A stretch of DNA of 64,000 nucleotides from Trifolium pratense (GCF_020283565.1 NC_060062.1:30564251-30628250); one strand, 5' to 3'. Shown: positions 1-11,662, counted from the first letter of the stretch. Notes: generated by a model not told the origin, from the sequence alone. Translations and numbers: made by a program.

Positions 1-814
1 GCTAAATGATATATATTGTTTTCTTCCTTTAAGGATTAATTCCTACTTAGCTTTTCCTACATTGTCTGCTTCTAATTGGAAAGTCCACGTGTTCATCCAT
101 TTCAGGTTCTTATAAAATTGGTACTGCATCATCTGTAAATGCAGCTTACATATTTTCCAGAAACAATCTTTCTCGGTATGTCTTTCAGCTTAGATGTTAT
201 ACAAACCCAAAGCATGCATTTAATCGTTTAGTATATAGAATGAGTCCTTATGTTCAATTATTCATGTTAAGCTAATGAATCAAGTTACCAAAACATGTTA
301 GTGATGTGTGCTGCTTTATTATTTGACCTTGATATGCAGGCCTGCTATACAGCTTCCTTGTGCAAGCAAAGCTATTGTAGGTAAGAGGAATCAACCCTAG
401 AAGATTTGAAATTTCTATAGATTATTTGATGATTTATTTTCTAACATTTGATGAGATTGTGTTTTTGCAAATAAAGGGTGGATTTTGATCTAGCTTGAAA
501 GTTTTGATCATCTGTTATAAGAGGTAGTTCTCTTCTTGCATCTCTTTATATCTCCAATTTGGTTTTTAGATTTTCATTTCAGATTTTTTGATTTGCAGAT
601 TACTTCTTATTGGCTACTAGAGATCGAATCAGTAAACCTTTATTTATGGTTTAATTGATTCAATCCAACCGCTTGAACCAAATGACTTAATAAACAAGTA
701 ATTAATAAAAATGAAAACAATGAACCAGTTGAACCAACCAAATTTCAACTCAGTTCAATCCGGCAATCCTCTTCTGTGATGGTCATTGTGGCAATTGTAT
801 GTTCCTATTTGCAG
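1..814. other. Intronic or upstream sequence of the hydrolase gene; no firm exon
   Basis: AT-rich sequence before the terminal hydrolase exon. Two short stretches have splice-like borders: about 343-382, with cag before and gtaag after, and a 15-base stretch near 161-176 followed by gtatgt. Neither gives a recognisable peptide, so I do not call them exons. The remainder looks like intron. Confidence 0.4.
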
Positions 815-1153
815 GATAAATTGAGGCACCAGGTTGTTTTTGACACACTCAGGGGTGATTGGATGATTGCCTTTGGAAATTGGGAATTTGACCCAATGAA
901 GCTTAGTAATCCATTCCCTCACAATAACAGAAGTTCAGTTCACATTTGGCAGGGCTATGAAGATAAAGTAGTACCCTCTCAAATTCAAAGATTCATTTCA
1001 GAGAAGCTACCATGGATACAATATCATGAAGTTGTAGATGGTGGTCATTTGATTGTACATTATAGTGGCTTAGGCGAGGCGATTTTGAAGGCACTTTTAC
1101 TTGGGGAAGAAGATATTTCATATAAACCTAGATCATCAAAATCTGTATCTTAA
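815..1153 (+). CDS. Plant alpha/beta-hydrolase, last exon (gene starts left of window)
   Basis: Terminal coding exon of about 112 residues, entered through a clear acceptor (tatttgcag at 806-814) and ended by TAA at 1151-1153. The peptide resembles the C-terminal half of plant alpha/beta-fold hydrolases: a WEFDP segment (about residues 27-31 of the exon), then VHIWQGYEDKVVP, which carries the acidic catalytic residue, then VVDGGHLIVHY, which carries the catalytic histidine. The nucleophile serine lies in an upstream exon outside the window. The closest remembered family has unknown substrate (membrane-associated or plastid hydrolases of this type are common), so no reaction is assigned. The frame stays open upstream to 776, but that part is probably intron. 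Family call is firm; function is not. Confidence 0.75.
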   Translation, partial: DKLRHQVVFDTLRGDWMIAFGNWEFDPMKLSNPFPHNNRSSVHIWQGYEDKVVPSQIQRFISEKLPWIQYHEVVDGGHLIVHYSGLGEAILKALLLGEEDISYKPRSSKSVS

Positions 1154-1550
1154 TTTTGCCATGACTTTTATCATAATCCAATGTTTATTATTGGTTAATT
1201 TTTTGGAGAAGTGCCAGATATTTAAATCACATTATTTGGTTGAAAGGAGGAAACTATCATATACAATCATGTATACTGTCTTTATTCATTTTTGAAAGAA
1301 ATGTTAGAAACATGTTTTTTTTTTTTTTTGCTAAGGACACTTTTTATTATTGGGTGAAATTTAATGCTAGCACTACTATGAGACTTCAATGTGATTAAGC
1401 CAGGTTATGATCATGGAGCCATGGTTAAGGGATCCCTCCGAGTATCGATATAGATTCGTAATTTTTGTATCCTCCTCTTTTTTTTTGTGATAATTTTTGT
1501 ATCCTTCTAATAGTGAGGTTTATAATTTATGCGCGCTGCTAGAGTTTCTT

Positions 1551-2090
1551 AATTTTTGCGCTTTAGGTCAGTCTCTAATAGAGTGTTTCTTAATCTATGC
1601 GTCATATAGAGTTTCATGATACTACGATATTTTAGCATTCACATAGATTCATAATTTTTATGCGTTCTTGATACAAAGATTTGTAATTTCTGCGCGTCCC
1701 GAATATTATTTTTTAGTTTTCACGCCACAAGTATCCACAGTGGTTCGTAAATTTTTTGTGCTTACAATATAGACATTTATGATCTCTGCGCGCCACTTAT
1801 AGAATTTCTGTTAATAGAGAGGTTCTTGATCTCTGCATCATATGTCAACCTCTATATATCGATAGAGATTTATAATTTTTATTCGACACAAGTATCCACA
1901 ATGGTTCAGAATTTTTGTATCCTTCTAATAGAGTTTATTAATTTTTGCGTTTTAGGTCATCTTCTAACAGAGAGTTTCTTAATCTCTGTGTCATATAAGT
2001 TTCATGATACTTCGATATTTGAGCATTCACATAGATTCGTAATTTTTATGCACTCCTGATACAAAGGTTTGTAATTTCTGCATGCCGCTT
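1551..2090. repeat. Two diverged tandem units of about 380 bp
   Basis: Bases 1551-1701 recur at about 1930-2090. Both contain the series taatttttgcg, tttaggtca, ttcttaatctctg, catgatac, cattcacatagattc and tgtaatttctgc. They lie inside the Helitron body, so they are probably internal tandem duplications of the element. Confidence 0.7.
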
Positions 2091-2217
2091 ATCTAAATTT
2101 TTAGTTTTCGCACCATAATTATCAATAATGGTTCGTAGTTTTTTTTTGCGCTAACCTATCATAATTTGTACACTTTATTACACTACATGATATATCCATA
2201 TTGCACCATATCCTTTA

Positions 2218-2405
2218 CATCCATGATTGATATATAAATGATGCTCCCCCGAAGTAATTTCCATATGCTTATGACTAGCTTCCTCAGCTCATAGCATCCA
2301 TGATTGATATATAAATGATACTCCCCCTAAGAAATTTCCATATGCTTATGACTAGCTTCCTTAGCTCATAGCAACCATGATTGGTATATAAATCATGCTC
2401 CGCCG
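2218..2405. repeat. 78-bp subterminal tandem repeat, about 2.4 copies
   Basis: The unit begins atccatgattgatatataaa, continues through a ctcccc stretch, and ends with tgactagcttcctcagctca. It occurs at about 2219-2296 and 2297-2375, with a partial third copy at 2376-2405 running straight into the Helitron terminal hairpin. Copies differ by a few bases. Confidence 0.8.
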
Positions 2406-2754
2406 AACCCGTGCAACGCACGGGCAGCCGTCTAGTTAAAATAATATATCATGGGTTTCTTTTATAAGCCCAGCCCACATCATTCATTAAACCCTAATTA
2501 TTAACTCTCTCACTCCCACACAAGTTTTTCATCTCTCATTGCATTCACTTCTTCTCTCATCTATTTCTTTTTTTCATTCTCTTGCATATGGCTTCTTTAG
2601 GAACATAAACAAAGTGAATTACTCTTCTTTTTTTTTTTTTCTTTTTCCCTCCCATTCTCTGTATTGCATGATTGCTTCTGCAATGCAATTTTGTTTTTGA
2701 TTTAATTTAAGTATACATTTTGCTTAATCAAGAAAGCACCGTCAAATGAACTTT

Positions 2755-3131
2755 CCAAGATCAACAAAATGAGTATTTTACCATTGAGATTAAGAGTGGC
2801 TTCATCATTTTACATAATCCCAACGTTCTATGTAAAGATCTGGCATGATAGTTACTTATCAACGCATATGTGTTGGTCATTTCTGATGACTTCTTGCTTC
2901 TGATGGACACTTGCCTCTGATGTAAAGAGCCTCTTGAATCATCTTTGCTTCTGAAACCTTTCAAAAACTTATTTCTTTCCTTAAGAACTTAATAGTGATC
3001 AGAATTTGCTTATAAGATCCTGCACACGTAAAGTAAATATTATTACTACCAATTGCGCATTTAATACTTATTGTTATCATCAAAACTTATAGATTATATT
3101 TGGGGCTTTTAGAACCAATTTTGTTCCAACA
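2755..3131 (-). mobile_element. LTR fragment, same family as the solo LTRs at 10.6 and 13.2 kb
   Basis: Read on the minus strand it starts TGTTGGAACAAAATTGG (3131 downward) and continues with the same gene-free LTR sequence seen in the two solo LTRs, including the tgatgataacaataa region and the tct(c)tgaag-rich part. It breaks off near 2755, so the CA end is missing and no target duplication can be shown. Its intact end abuts a LINE fragment at 3132. Confidence 0.65.
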
Positions 3132-4040
3132 AGCATGTGGTTTAAGGTGTTAGCTACTAAATATGGCTTGGAAGATGGGTGTGATGTTAGAGAAGGGTTT
3201 GATTTGAGTGTAGGTCATTGGTTTGAGCGAATAACATTAGTAGAATGGTTGGTAATGGTAAGCAAATCCAATTTTTTGAAAGATAATTGTTTGGTGTGAG
3301 GAACCTCTTAACGATAGATTTACTCGACTTTTTGATTTATCTATTGCTAATTAAAAACATTTTACAATGGCGGAGATTTGTGTAGGATGGGGAGGGGGAG
3401 ATTTGTGTAGGATAGGGAGGGGTGTGAGGGGTGGAGATGACGTCATAATTTGTTTGCAGGGGCGTCTCTAACTTTTTGAAGGCTCTGTGAAATTATTAAA
3501 AATAGACCCTATTTAAAAAAAAATGCCAAAAAATTCAAAAGGATTGTCATCGATTTAAATTACAAATAACATTAATAACACTAAAAAAAAATCATTTTTT
3601 TCACTAGTATATGTTATTCGGTTAGTGGAACTTAATTATCATTTGTTAACTCATATTGGTTCGATAGCGTTGGATGTTCATAAAGATGTTGTTTGGAACA
3701 AGATTGCTCCATGTAAGGTACTAAGGTGTCTCTTTTTACACGGCGGTTATTAAATAATAGATTCAACAAAAAGATAACCTGGTTTGTCGCGGAATGGTGC
3801 ATTTGATGTCGAAGAAACTTCTAATCACTTTTTCTTTTTTTTGCAATTTTTCTCAAGTAATTTGAAGGAAAGTTCTCAATTGATTAAGTGTTAATGATCC
3901 TATGTCCAATGTTGTTAATGGTCATGTCATGCAATTTTTTAATGTTGATGTTTTTGGTAAAGATATTCGATCAGACTTACAAATGATTTGGTTGATTTAT
4001 TGTTGACAACTAAGAAAATAAATAAATAAATAAAAAATAG
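3132..4040 (+). pseudogene. LINE ORF2 remnant (region after RT and zinc-binding domain)
   Basis: Translation of 3132-3350 gives fragments such as MWFKVLATKYG, GHWFERI and MVGNGKQIQFF, matching the linker between reverse transcriptase and zf-RVT of plant L1-type LINEs. After an interrupting GC-richer block (about 3363-3600, with a duplicated ggagatttgtgtaggat), 3660-3890 gives HKDVVWNKIAPCKV and an ESSNHF-like stretch typical of the zf-RVT domain. Several stops and frameshifts make it dead. It runs out in an A-rich tail (taaataaataaataaaaaa) near 4015-4038. Confidence 0.6.
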
Positions 4041-6004
4041 CAGGTTTTTTCTAACCATACTTATCAATTTAAACATACACACCTAAATACGTCTCATTTA
4101 TTTATTTAAAAAATAAACATTATTTAATTTTTTAATCACTTTTCTCATTGTGTCTAAATAATTTTCAGTTGTAACCATACTTGGTGTTTCTATCGCATTG
4201 ACTAGAAAGTGGATTCAACAAATAGACGTGTACTGTACGGTTTTTCTTCCATATGCATGTTTTTTTTTCTGCCGCATCTTTGCTCATATTCTTTATTGAA
4301 TTGGAATATTTGATTTATTTAACTAAAAGCTTTCAACAGTCTCACCAATATCGTAGAAGTTGAACAGTTATATACGGAAAGTGGAACAAGATAACAAAAT
4401 TATTTAACTCTATGGGAGAAAATGACCTATAAGCCACTAGAAATCAAGATCACAGGATCCCAAAATTGATTCCACCAATTTATCTTTTAACAAAAACAAG
4501 ATTTAGTGGAATATGTGTAATACTTTTACCAAAAGTTCAAGAAGCAAATTAAATTGTGTAAATAAGATGTTTTAACAAGACAAGTTGTGTCAATAAAAAA
4601 AAGACAAGAAAGGGATACTTTAGTTTAAAAAAAAAAAGTGATTCTTTAAATTGGGTTTGCTTAGTGACATAATGGCACCCGCATTGCTCCATCCTCCACT
4701 TTGCTGGTATGATCGGTAGCACGCATTGCATTTTCTTTTTGGTTAAAACGTTAAGCATATTTTTGGATTCAATTAACATAGACATATTGTACATAAACTT
4801 TATATTAGAGTTAATAACACACTTACTCTAGCGCTCACTTTGAGCACACTATCTTATCGAATGAAGTTAATTTCGATCTACCCAAGAGTACTTAGATGAA
4901 ATAACGCAGACCTCTTCTAACTTAACTAAGATACTGAGTTCGATCTCCGACTTGGGCATACAGCAGTGTTAAAACTTTTAGGAAAATTTTATCATCCATT
5001 TAAATTCTACAAGGCTCGAGGGATTAGTCCCACAAGACTCGAAATCAACCCCCAATTTTAGTATAAAGGTTACACTAGTTTAACTGTCTAAGTCGTGCCA
5101 TACTAGACTCAACCATACAGGTCCTACTCAACACTAGTTTGATTACTAAAATCATGCCAAGCTCGCCTCAACCAATCAAATATGACATACCATTAGATTG
5201 ACTATTCAAGCCATGTCTTAGCTCGATTCAACCATATCAAGCTCACCCTCGTCTTGGTTATGCAGGTCGATCGGCTTGATGTGGTCTTATGTTAAATGCT
5301 TCATGACTTTGTCGCGCAAATTGCACAAAGCAATAGCATAAGCTAAACATGTTCATTTCTACACGTCCTGTATGAAAGACAACCTTTCAAAAGCACTTCT
5401 CAACTCCATGCACCCTGTAGGCGAATGAGCTGCCCTGAAGAAGGAAAACTATCTCCACGGCCACACGTTGTCGTACTCATATGAATGAGAGTGAGGAGTG
5501 AGAGACTTTGAAGCAAAATCTAATATATGGGTTCGGATGACCAAAGAGAGACCATTAAGTCAAGAAGTGAAGGCTATAAAAGGAGGAATTTGAGAATGAA
5601 TCTGCTCGTGTAATTTCTAATGAGGGGTAAAGTGTGATGTCTCACCATTCAAAAGGTGAAAAAAACGCATGAGAATGGAATGAATTTATTTGTGTGATAC
5701 AACACTTTACAATCCCGTGTGATAATAATTTATATGTTCCTTAAACAATATTTGATTAATATTTTGATGACAATTTTCTTTTATGTGTTCCTTAAACAAA
5801 GCATTTAAGACGGTTGTTAACCTCATCCATGCGTCTAAGAACCCTCTCACAAGCTCAAACTACAAATTGGATTCTCTCATTCTTTTTCATAAATTTCTAT
5901 CTCTCTTGATTATCTTTTTTATTTTTTAATGAAGTGAGAGAGTGAAATTAACAGAAAGATAAAAGAGTTCGATGAGTGAATGAGAGAAAAAAGAGGGAGA
6001 TAAT
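4041..6004. other. Gene-free spacer, old repeat debris
   Basis: No credible coding region. The part at 4800-5300 has LTR-like texture (ctcgagggattagtcccacaagactcg at about 5015-5041) and loosely repeated motifs around tcaaccata and catgcc, but no ends or domains I can name. About 5860-6000 is GA/CT-rich. Confidence 0.4.
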
Positions 6005-6585
6005 TAGAGGGGAACAGGCCAGACCGAGCCAGCCTATTTCTTTAAATAGAGCAGACCAAAGCTTTTTTATGAGCCTATTTAGTTAAATGGATCAGGTTAA
6101 ATAGGTCAGGTCGCATGCCATTAAAAAAGTCTTTTAGCCTATTAGGCCAGCCTATTTAAGCTAATATGAATAATATTTTTATTATTATTATTATTTATAT
6201 ATTAAAAAATTTACTTTGAATATATTATAAATTTATTAACTTTTTCAATAGTTTAAGTTTATTAATCTACATTAGTTTTTTACATATATAATTGTATTAT
6301 ATCCTAAACTAGAATTGAAATATGATGGCATATATAGTCAAAATCTCTAAAATATCATGTTAAATATCAAAAGTACATCAGTTTATTAGTTCAGAAGTAT
6401 ATTTAAAAATAAATATAATTATTTATTTAAATATGTTCATGAGAAATAAGCTTTTAAACAGGCTAACATGTCATGTTAAGCTTGTAAAAGGTCGGGCTCA
6501 GGCCTAAAAAATAAGTCTATGATAGGTCATAGGTCAAACTCAGGCTTGGCAAAGCCTAACTCGGTCTTGCCTATTCCCACCTCTA
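6005..6585. mobile_element. Non-autonomous hAT element (581 bp) with 8-bp TSD
   Basis: Terminal inverted repeats start TAGAGGGGAACAGGCCAGAC on the left; on the right (reverse complement) they start TAGAGGTGGGAATAGGCAAG. The element is flanked by a perfect 8-bp duplication GAGATAAT (5997-6004 and 6586-6593). Size, 8-bp duplication and TA(G)-start repeats fit a hAT-type MITE. The inner part is AT-rich and non-coding. It sits about 120 bp beyond the stop codon of the ZIP gene. Confidence 0.85.
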
Positions 6586-6709
6586 GAGATAATCCATATC
6601 CCTCAAACTACATTTCTTTTGCGATTTCGCGTTACTTTGTTGATGCTTTTAAATACCAACTTTTATGGATAACAAACACATTTAGTCTTAACTAAGTTAC
6701 AAAAAATGT

Positions 6710-8319
6710 TCAAGCCCAAAGAGCTAGAATAGACATAGAAGCAGAACCCATAGTTAAGGCAACAAAAGAAGCCTTTTTCAAACGTGGATCAGAGGTTATA
6801 AGCTTGTTGTGAAAGAAATCAGCTGCTATGAGATCAACAAGAGCCATGTAAATTAGAATTCCTGAAGAAATTGAACCTAGTAACCCTTCTATTATTAAGG
6901 CATTTGGGTTACTATCATCATAACCTGTCAATGAGAATAATACCATCCCCAAAATTATCCCCATTGGGGTTGTTACTGAAAACATGAAGCACATGTACAC
7001 CACTGTTCCATAGCTAAATCCTGCCTGTAATTATTAATTAATGGTAAGATATGAATTAGAACAAAACTATGTAATATATTTATGTCTTTTTGTCAAAAAA
7101 AAAATTATAATTTAAGCCATTATATATTTTTATTATTTATATTTTTACTGTTCATGATATGTCAAATCCTGCCTATATTTATTTATTTTTATTATTTCTA
7201 TATTTATATGTTGATTTTTTCTTTTGTTCACACCAGCATTCAGCCCACTGGACTGCCTAATCTGGTTCGGAACCATCAAGTAGTTTCAGCGTCCTCCCGA
7301 TTGTAGTTGCGAAAAATCGAACTGTGATCTTCTCTAGCAAGTTCAGTGTCAATCATCATTAAAACAACTAACTATTTTCTTTAACTTGTACAATTTAAAT
7401 TTTTTATATCTAAATACATTAATAAATGTCCCCTACATGTTAGCTTAAATCACAAAAGCTTCATCCATATATATTTCTACCAACTTCACAATCAACAAAA
7501 CATGCAATTAACTTCAATCCCAAAAAAAAAAAATGCAATTAACTTTGTCAAAAGAAAAAACATGCAATTAACTTTTTAACTTCATCCATTATCTTTAAAA
7601 AAAAATTTCAAAGTAAAACAAGAAAAAGAAGAAAAAATGAACTCACTAACCTGAGCAACACAACCACCAAGACCCATCCCTTCAAAAATCTGATGAAAAG
7701 CCAAAGCAGCAACCAAAGGTCTTATAGTACAAACATTCTGAGACATACCCATAGTCACACCAATTATAACCGAATGAAATATTATCCCAATTTCTAAAAC
7801 TTGCGATACCAATCTCTGTTTCAACTTAATCAATTCTTCACCTCTCTCACAATCCCCATCACCACCACCACCGCCACCACCAAGTTCAACTCCAATTTCT
7901 TTCTCACCCGCACTCACAGGCGCGTACTGCGCGTGTTCAACATGCGAACTAGCAACAAGATCCACAAACAGAGCGAGGATAACGCCGATAAGAGTGACCA
8001 ATCCCGAGAAAGGAAAATCCTTCCATGGATGATGTGATGCCACGTGGCAATCAGAGAGTGCTGCGTACGCGTCAGGGAGAACGTGAACTAACGATGTTGA
8101 GAGGATAACGCCTGCCGCGAAACATTTTATTAAGACTAATGCTCTTTCGTATAACGGTTTTCCCCGGAAAACACGGGCGAGAAGGACGGGGGCTGACATG
8201 CCGATTGCGCTTGTGATGAAGATGACGAAGAGGGAGATTATTTTGAGGTTTGATGCCGCGACGGTGTCGCGGCAAGCGGTTGGAGATAGGTCTGTTGAAG
8301 AACATTCCGTTGTTGCCAT
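6710..8319 (-). CDS. ZIP6: ZIP-family metal (zinc/iron) transporter, two exons, ZIP6-like
   Basis: Plasma- or organelle-membrane importer of divalent metals. Exon 1 is 8319-7651 (223 codons), exon 2 is 7024-6710 (104 codons plus stop), 327 aa in total, normal for plant ZIPs. The intron (7025-7650) is GT-AG, phase 0. Hydrophobic segments lie at about residues 24-46, 60-82 and 103-125, then come a cytoplasmic variable loop and five C-terminal segments. Family hallmarks are [17 protein letters not shown] in TM2, the TM4 metal site [14 protein letters not shown], and [12 protein letters not shown] in TM5. The loop has SSHVEHAQ and a run of glycines rather than the usual HxHxH stretch. The ending SILALWA is typical. 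The ZIP6 assignment rests on remembered resemblance ([21 protein letters not shown](I)[14 protein letters not shown]), so the subfamily is less sure than the family. A (GA)n tract lies in the presumed 5' UTR. Confidence 0.9.
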
Positions 8320-8324
8320 TGATT

Positions 8325-8349
8325 AGAGAGAGAGAGAGAGAGAGAGAGA
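8325..8349. repeat. AG microsatellite just upstream of the ZIP start codon
   Basis: About twelve AG units end six bases before the ATG of the ZIP gene, so its 5' UTR would read as a CT tract on the coding (minus) strand. Such tracts are common in plant leaders. Confidence 0.9.
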
Positions 8350-8625
8350 AAGTGGTGAATGGGGAGGGTAATGGAATGGGTTTTGAAGTTGAAGATGACG
8401 AGGAAGGTTTAAAGGATGATGAAGAGGAAAAGGGATCAGTGAGTGATGAAATGACGTGGACCAGTTTCGGTTTCTGTTGTGGATTATGCATTAATGTGGG
8501 GTACAATATAAAAGTAGTTTTATATGGTTACGTGTTGGAATCTTGAATCATTCCAAATTTCCAATAGTACTAACTCATCTCTTTTTTTTCTTTTTTTTTT
8601 TTTTTTTTTTAATTCTGATTTTGAA

Positions 8626-8641
8626 TACTCTCCGATTCTAC

Positions 8642-8685
<44 letters not shown>

Positions 8686-9292
8686 CAAAATGTTTACTTT
8701 TTAGATTCATTATAAAGTTAATATATTTAGATTATAATGTTGTTTAGATACATATATTTTACAATGAATTTAAAAAATAAATATTTTCTTATATACAGGA
8801 CCGGAGGGAGTAATATGAATAGAAATAAATACCCTCTTTAGTTCTATATATAAGAAAAATTTTACTTTTCAGATTCATTGTATAATTGATGTATCTAGAT
8901 AATATTATAAACTAGATACATCATTTCTATAATGAATTTAAAAAGTAAAAATTTTCTTAAATATAGGACCGGAGGGAGTATGTCTATATTTAGTATACAT
9001 TGATTTGTTGTAATTATATTTTTTCTATCCTTAATTATAAGCAAAAGTTTACTTTTCAGATTTATTGAATAATTGATGTATCAGGTCTGTATTACAAACC
9101 ATATTCATCAATTTTTCAATGAATCTGAAAACTTGACTTTTACTTAGTCCCTCTGACCTTAATTATAAGCAATTGTCACTTTTTAGATACATTGAATAAC
9201 TAATATATCTAGTCTAAAAAGTGGAGTAAATATATTAGTTATTTAATATATTTAAAAAGTGACATTTGCTTCTTAATTAAGGACGGAGGGAA
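8626..9292. mobile_element. Cluster of four mariner-type (Stowaway-like) MITEs
   Basis: Four short palindromic elements in a row, each ending in a CTCCCTCC-like terminus: about 8626-8810 (contains a (TA)n run, 8647-8685), 8832-8978 (TA on both sides at 8830-8831 and 8979-8980), about 9017-9148, and about 9149-9292. The second has near-perfect arms (tttacttttcagattcatt against its reverse complement near 8932-8956). The GGAGGGAGTA ends and TA duplication are typical of Tc1/mariner-derived MITEs. They lie upstream of the ZIP gene and could contribute to its promoter. Confidence 0.8.
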
Positions 9293-9538
9293 TACATTAC
9301 TTTTATTTATTTTATAACCGAGGGAGTACATTATTAGTTTTCTAAATAGTTTAGTCAACATCGTATATTATTAAAAAAACATATTAATGAAAGACATAGA
9401 ATTATATTCTTACATTGTATCAGCTTTCTTTGATCCATAAACCCGAAAACACCTCTCCAAGTTGTCGCCCCCTCCTTCTCACCTTCACATGGCTGAAAAT
9501 TCTTCCCTCTCAAATAATTGTGATGACACTTCCACCAA

Positions 9539-9770
9539 TAGGGGTGTCAATGGATATCCATGGGTGCAGTGCAGATGGTATGATATTCGTGTCCACTCAA
9601 TTAGATAAATATGATATTAATATCCGCTCCATATCCGTGCGGGTATCCACTAAGCGGGTAATCCGTAGGTTTTGAGATATCCGCGGATATTAACAGATAT
9701 CCATGGATGATAATTTTTTTAAATAAATATTTTTTTTCTAATTATACCTAAAATTTCTTAAAAGAAGTAA

Positions 9771-9814
<44 letters not shown>

Positions 9815-10210
9815 ATATTCATGCATTTCACTTTCAATTTACAACAATGTCACCACATTCATTTTTCTTCTTTTTACAAAAACTTAATATAATATCCATA
9901 TATTTCTCTTTAAAAAAATAATATACATATATTTCTAACTAAAATAAAATTCATCATAAAGTTACGTGAAATATAAAATCATCTTTTATATTTAATAACT
10001 AAGGATATTTAAGTAATTTTCTTATTTATTAGCGGGTATGGGTATCCGCGGACGTGGATACTATTAAATCTGTATCCATATTAATTGAGTATCGGGTAAT
10101 TAAAATATCCATTTACTTCATCCGTGGATATCCATTAAGTTATTTGTCCCGTATCCGTGGCGGATTTTATCTGCGGATATTTGCGGGTATGTTTATTTTT
10201 GCCATCCCTA
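9539..10210. mobile_element. hAT-type element in Copia gag, 672 bp
   Basis: Ends are TAGGGGTGTCAA and TTGCCATCCCTA (inverted, 10 of 12 matching). The flanks are tccaccaa (9531-9538) and gtcaccaa (10211-10218), an 8-bp duplication with two mismatches. Both subterminal regions are full of the motif tatccgcggata and variants, giving a long imperfect inverted repeat. The centre is AT-rich with a (TA)n run at about 9779-9811. Non-coding and non-autonomous. Confidence 0.75.
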
Positions 10211-10218
10211 GTCACCAA

Positions 10219-10589
10219 CCAATCAATCTATACTCTGCTAGGAAATACAAAATTGCACTCCCGCTTTCGTAGTTAACAACGTCGAGTCAATCATTCTGGT
10301 CTACCTTTATCTCTCTTGGTATGCCCTATTTAAAGTGTAAGCACACGTCTATAATGTGCTCGACATATCATCCCTCCTACTGATGCAAAAGCAATCCACA
10401 CGGCAGCCAGCCTCAAAGCTATAGATTCTAAGCTTTGGAATCGTCTAGACGTTGTTGTATTGCAATGGATGTATGCCACCATCTCACAAGATATCCTCAC
10501 ATTGCTACCATGTTCAACGACAAAAAACATTCAAGAGCCGTTTAACTTGAAAACCAGTTTAGAAAAACAAACCTTTAGGATTTTCCCTC
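10219..10589 (+). pseudogene. Copia gag fragment between the hAT element and solo LTR 1
   Basis: About 10382-10530 translates as [17 protein letters not shown] then [19 protein letters not shown], the conserved core of plant Copia gag (UBN2/Retrotran_gag type). The preceding 10219-10380 is the same gag region with stops. The frame is interrupted at 10589, where the LTR of opposite orientation enters. Confidence 0.65.
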
Positions 10590-11657
10590 TGAAGGTGGAA
10601 AAACACAAGAAGGGGGGGGGGGGGGGGGGGGGGTTGAATTGTGTTTTAGTATTTTTAAAAACTTTTTCGAGTTAGCAGCGGATAAAGACTAAAGCACAAT
10701 ATAAAAGGAGTGAGAGGAAATAAAAACGCACAAGAATTTATACTGGTTCCTCTCACAAATCGAGAGTAGTCCGGTCCTCTTGCACTTCCAAGAGAGTTCC
10801 ACTAAAATAATCACAAAGATTACAACACTTGCTCAAGTTACACTTAACAAGAGACTTCCTACTCAAATTCTCAAGTTACTACTAACAAGAGACTTCTAAT
10901 CACAAAGATTATAAAAGAAAGTATATAGAATACACCTAAGACTTAACCAAATACAAGTATGATAAGTTACAATGTGTTTAAACAAATATCAGAATATGAA
11001 ATATTCAGAGCTTCAGAACTTAAGTCTTGTGTGCAGAGTTTCTTTCAATTCGTATGATTGCGCGTGAGTGTGTTGTTATACAGAAATACGTCTTGTATAT
11101 ATATGCAATCAAAGATAGACGTTGCATATGACCGTTGATGAAGATAAGATTGTCCGTTGAAATTGTCTTGACATGGATTTGAATTACCGTCTAAATCTGA
11201 ACAAGAGTTTCAGCTACTTTGGCTTGATGCAGAAAAGACTTTCCATTCTTAGCTAAGAAGAAAGATACACCACGTTCCTTCCTTAAGACTAGGGATGGTG
11301 TAAGAAGACTATCTTGAATCACTTGTAGAGTTGCTTTTATCGTTGATAAACGTGTTGATACAATGATTTAAACTACATAGCCTAGTCTTCAAAAAGATCA
11401 AGGATCTGTGCAGACGCTTTGTCATCTTCTGAGCCTCCAACTTCTGAAGTTCACAACTTTTGAACGTTGGTATCCTCTGAGCCTTCAAAACCTCTGAATG
11501 GTCAACTTCTGAGCATATCTTCAGAACTTATCTTCAAAATAATTCTGCATACTTAACAACAATTTTTAGTACTTCCAATTGTACATTTAATACTTTGTTA
11601 TCATCAAAACCTTTAATAATGATTGGGGAATTTATAAATCTCAATTTTGTTCCAACA
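10590..11657 (-). mobile_element. Solo LTR (copy 1), 1,068 bp, perfect 5-bp TSD
   Basis: On the minus strand it starts TGTTGGAACAAAATTG (11657 downward) and ends ...CCACCTTCA (10590), so TG...CA ends. The 5-bp duplication is CCCTC at 10585-10589 and 11658-11662, exact. No internal domain or second LTR is present, so this is a recombined solo LTR. A run of 22 G lies at 10612-10633. A close relative sits at 13189-14297 in the opposite orientation. Confidence 0.9.
10612..10633. repeat. Homopolymer of 22 G inside solo LTR 1
   Basis: An uninterrupted G22 run; the matching place in the sister LTR (about 14274-14279) has only six to seven C. The exact length may be unstable or a sequencing estimate. 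Confidence 0.9.
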
Positions 11658-11662
11658 CCCTC

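Larger units (their letters stand above)
1310..2435 (+). mobile_element. Helitron, 3' part ending in hairpin plus CTAG
   Basis: The right end shows the Helitron signature: a hairpin CCCGTGC-aac-GCACGGG (2408-2424), eight spacer bases, then CTAG ending at 2435, followed by T. The body consists of two tandem repeat families listed separately and has no coding capacity. The 5' end (a TC dinucleotide expected after an A) is not certain; 1310 is where the repetitive texture starts, just after the hydrolase 3' UTR. No helicase is present, so it is non-autonomous. Confidence 0.65.
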
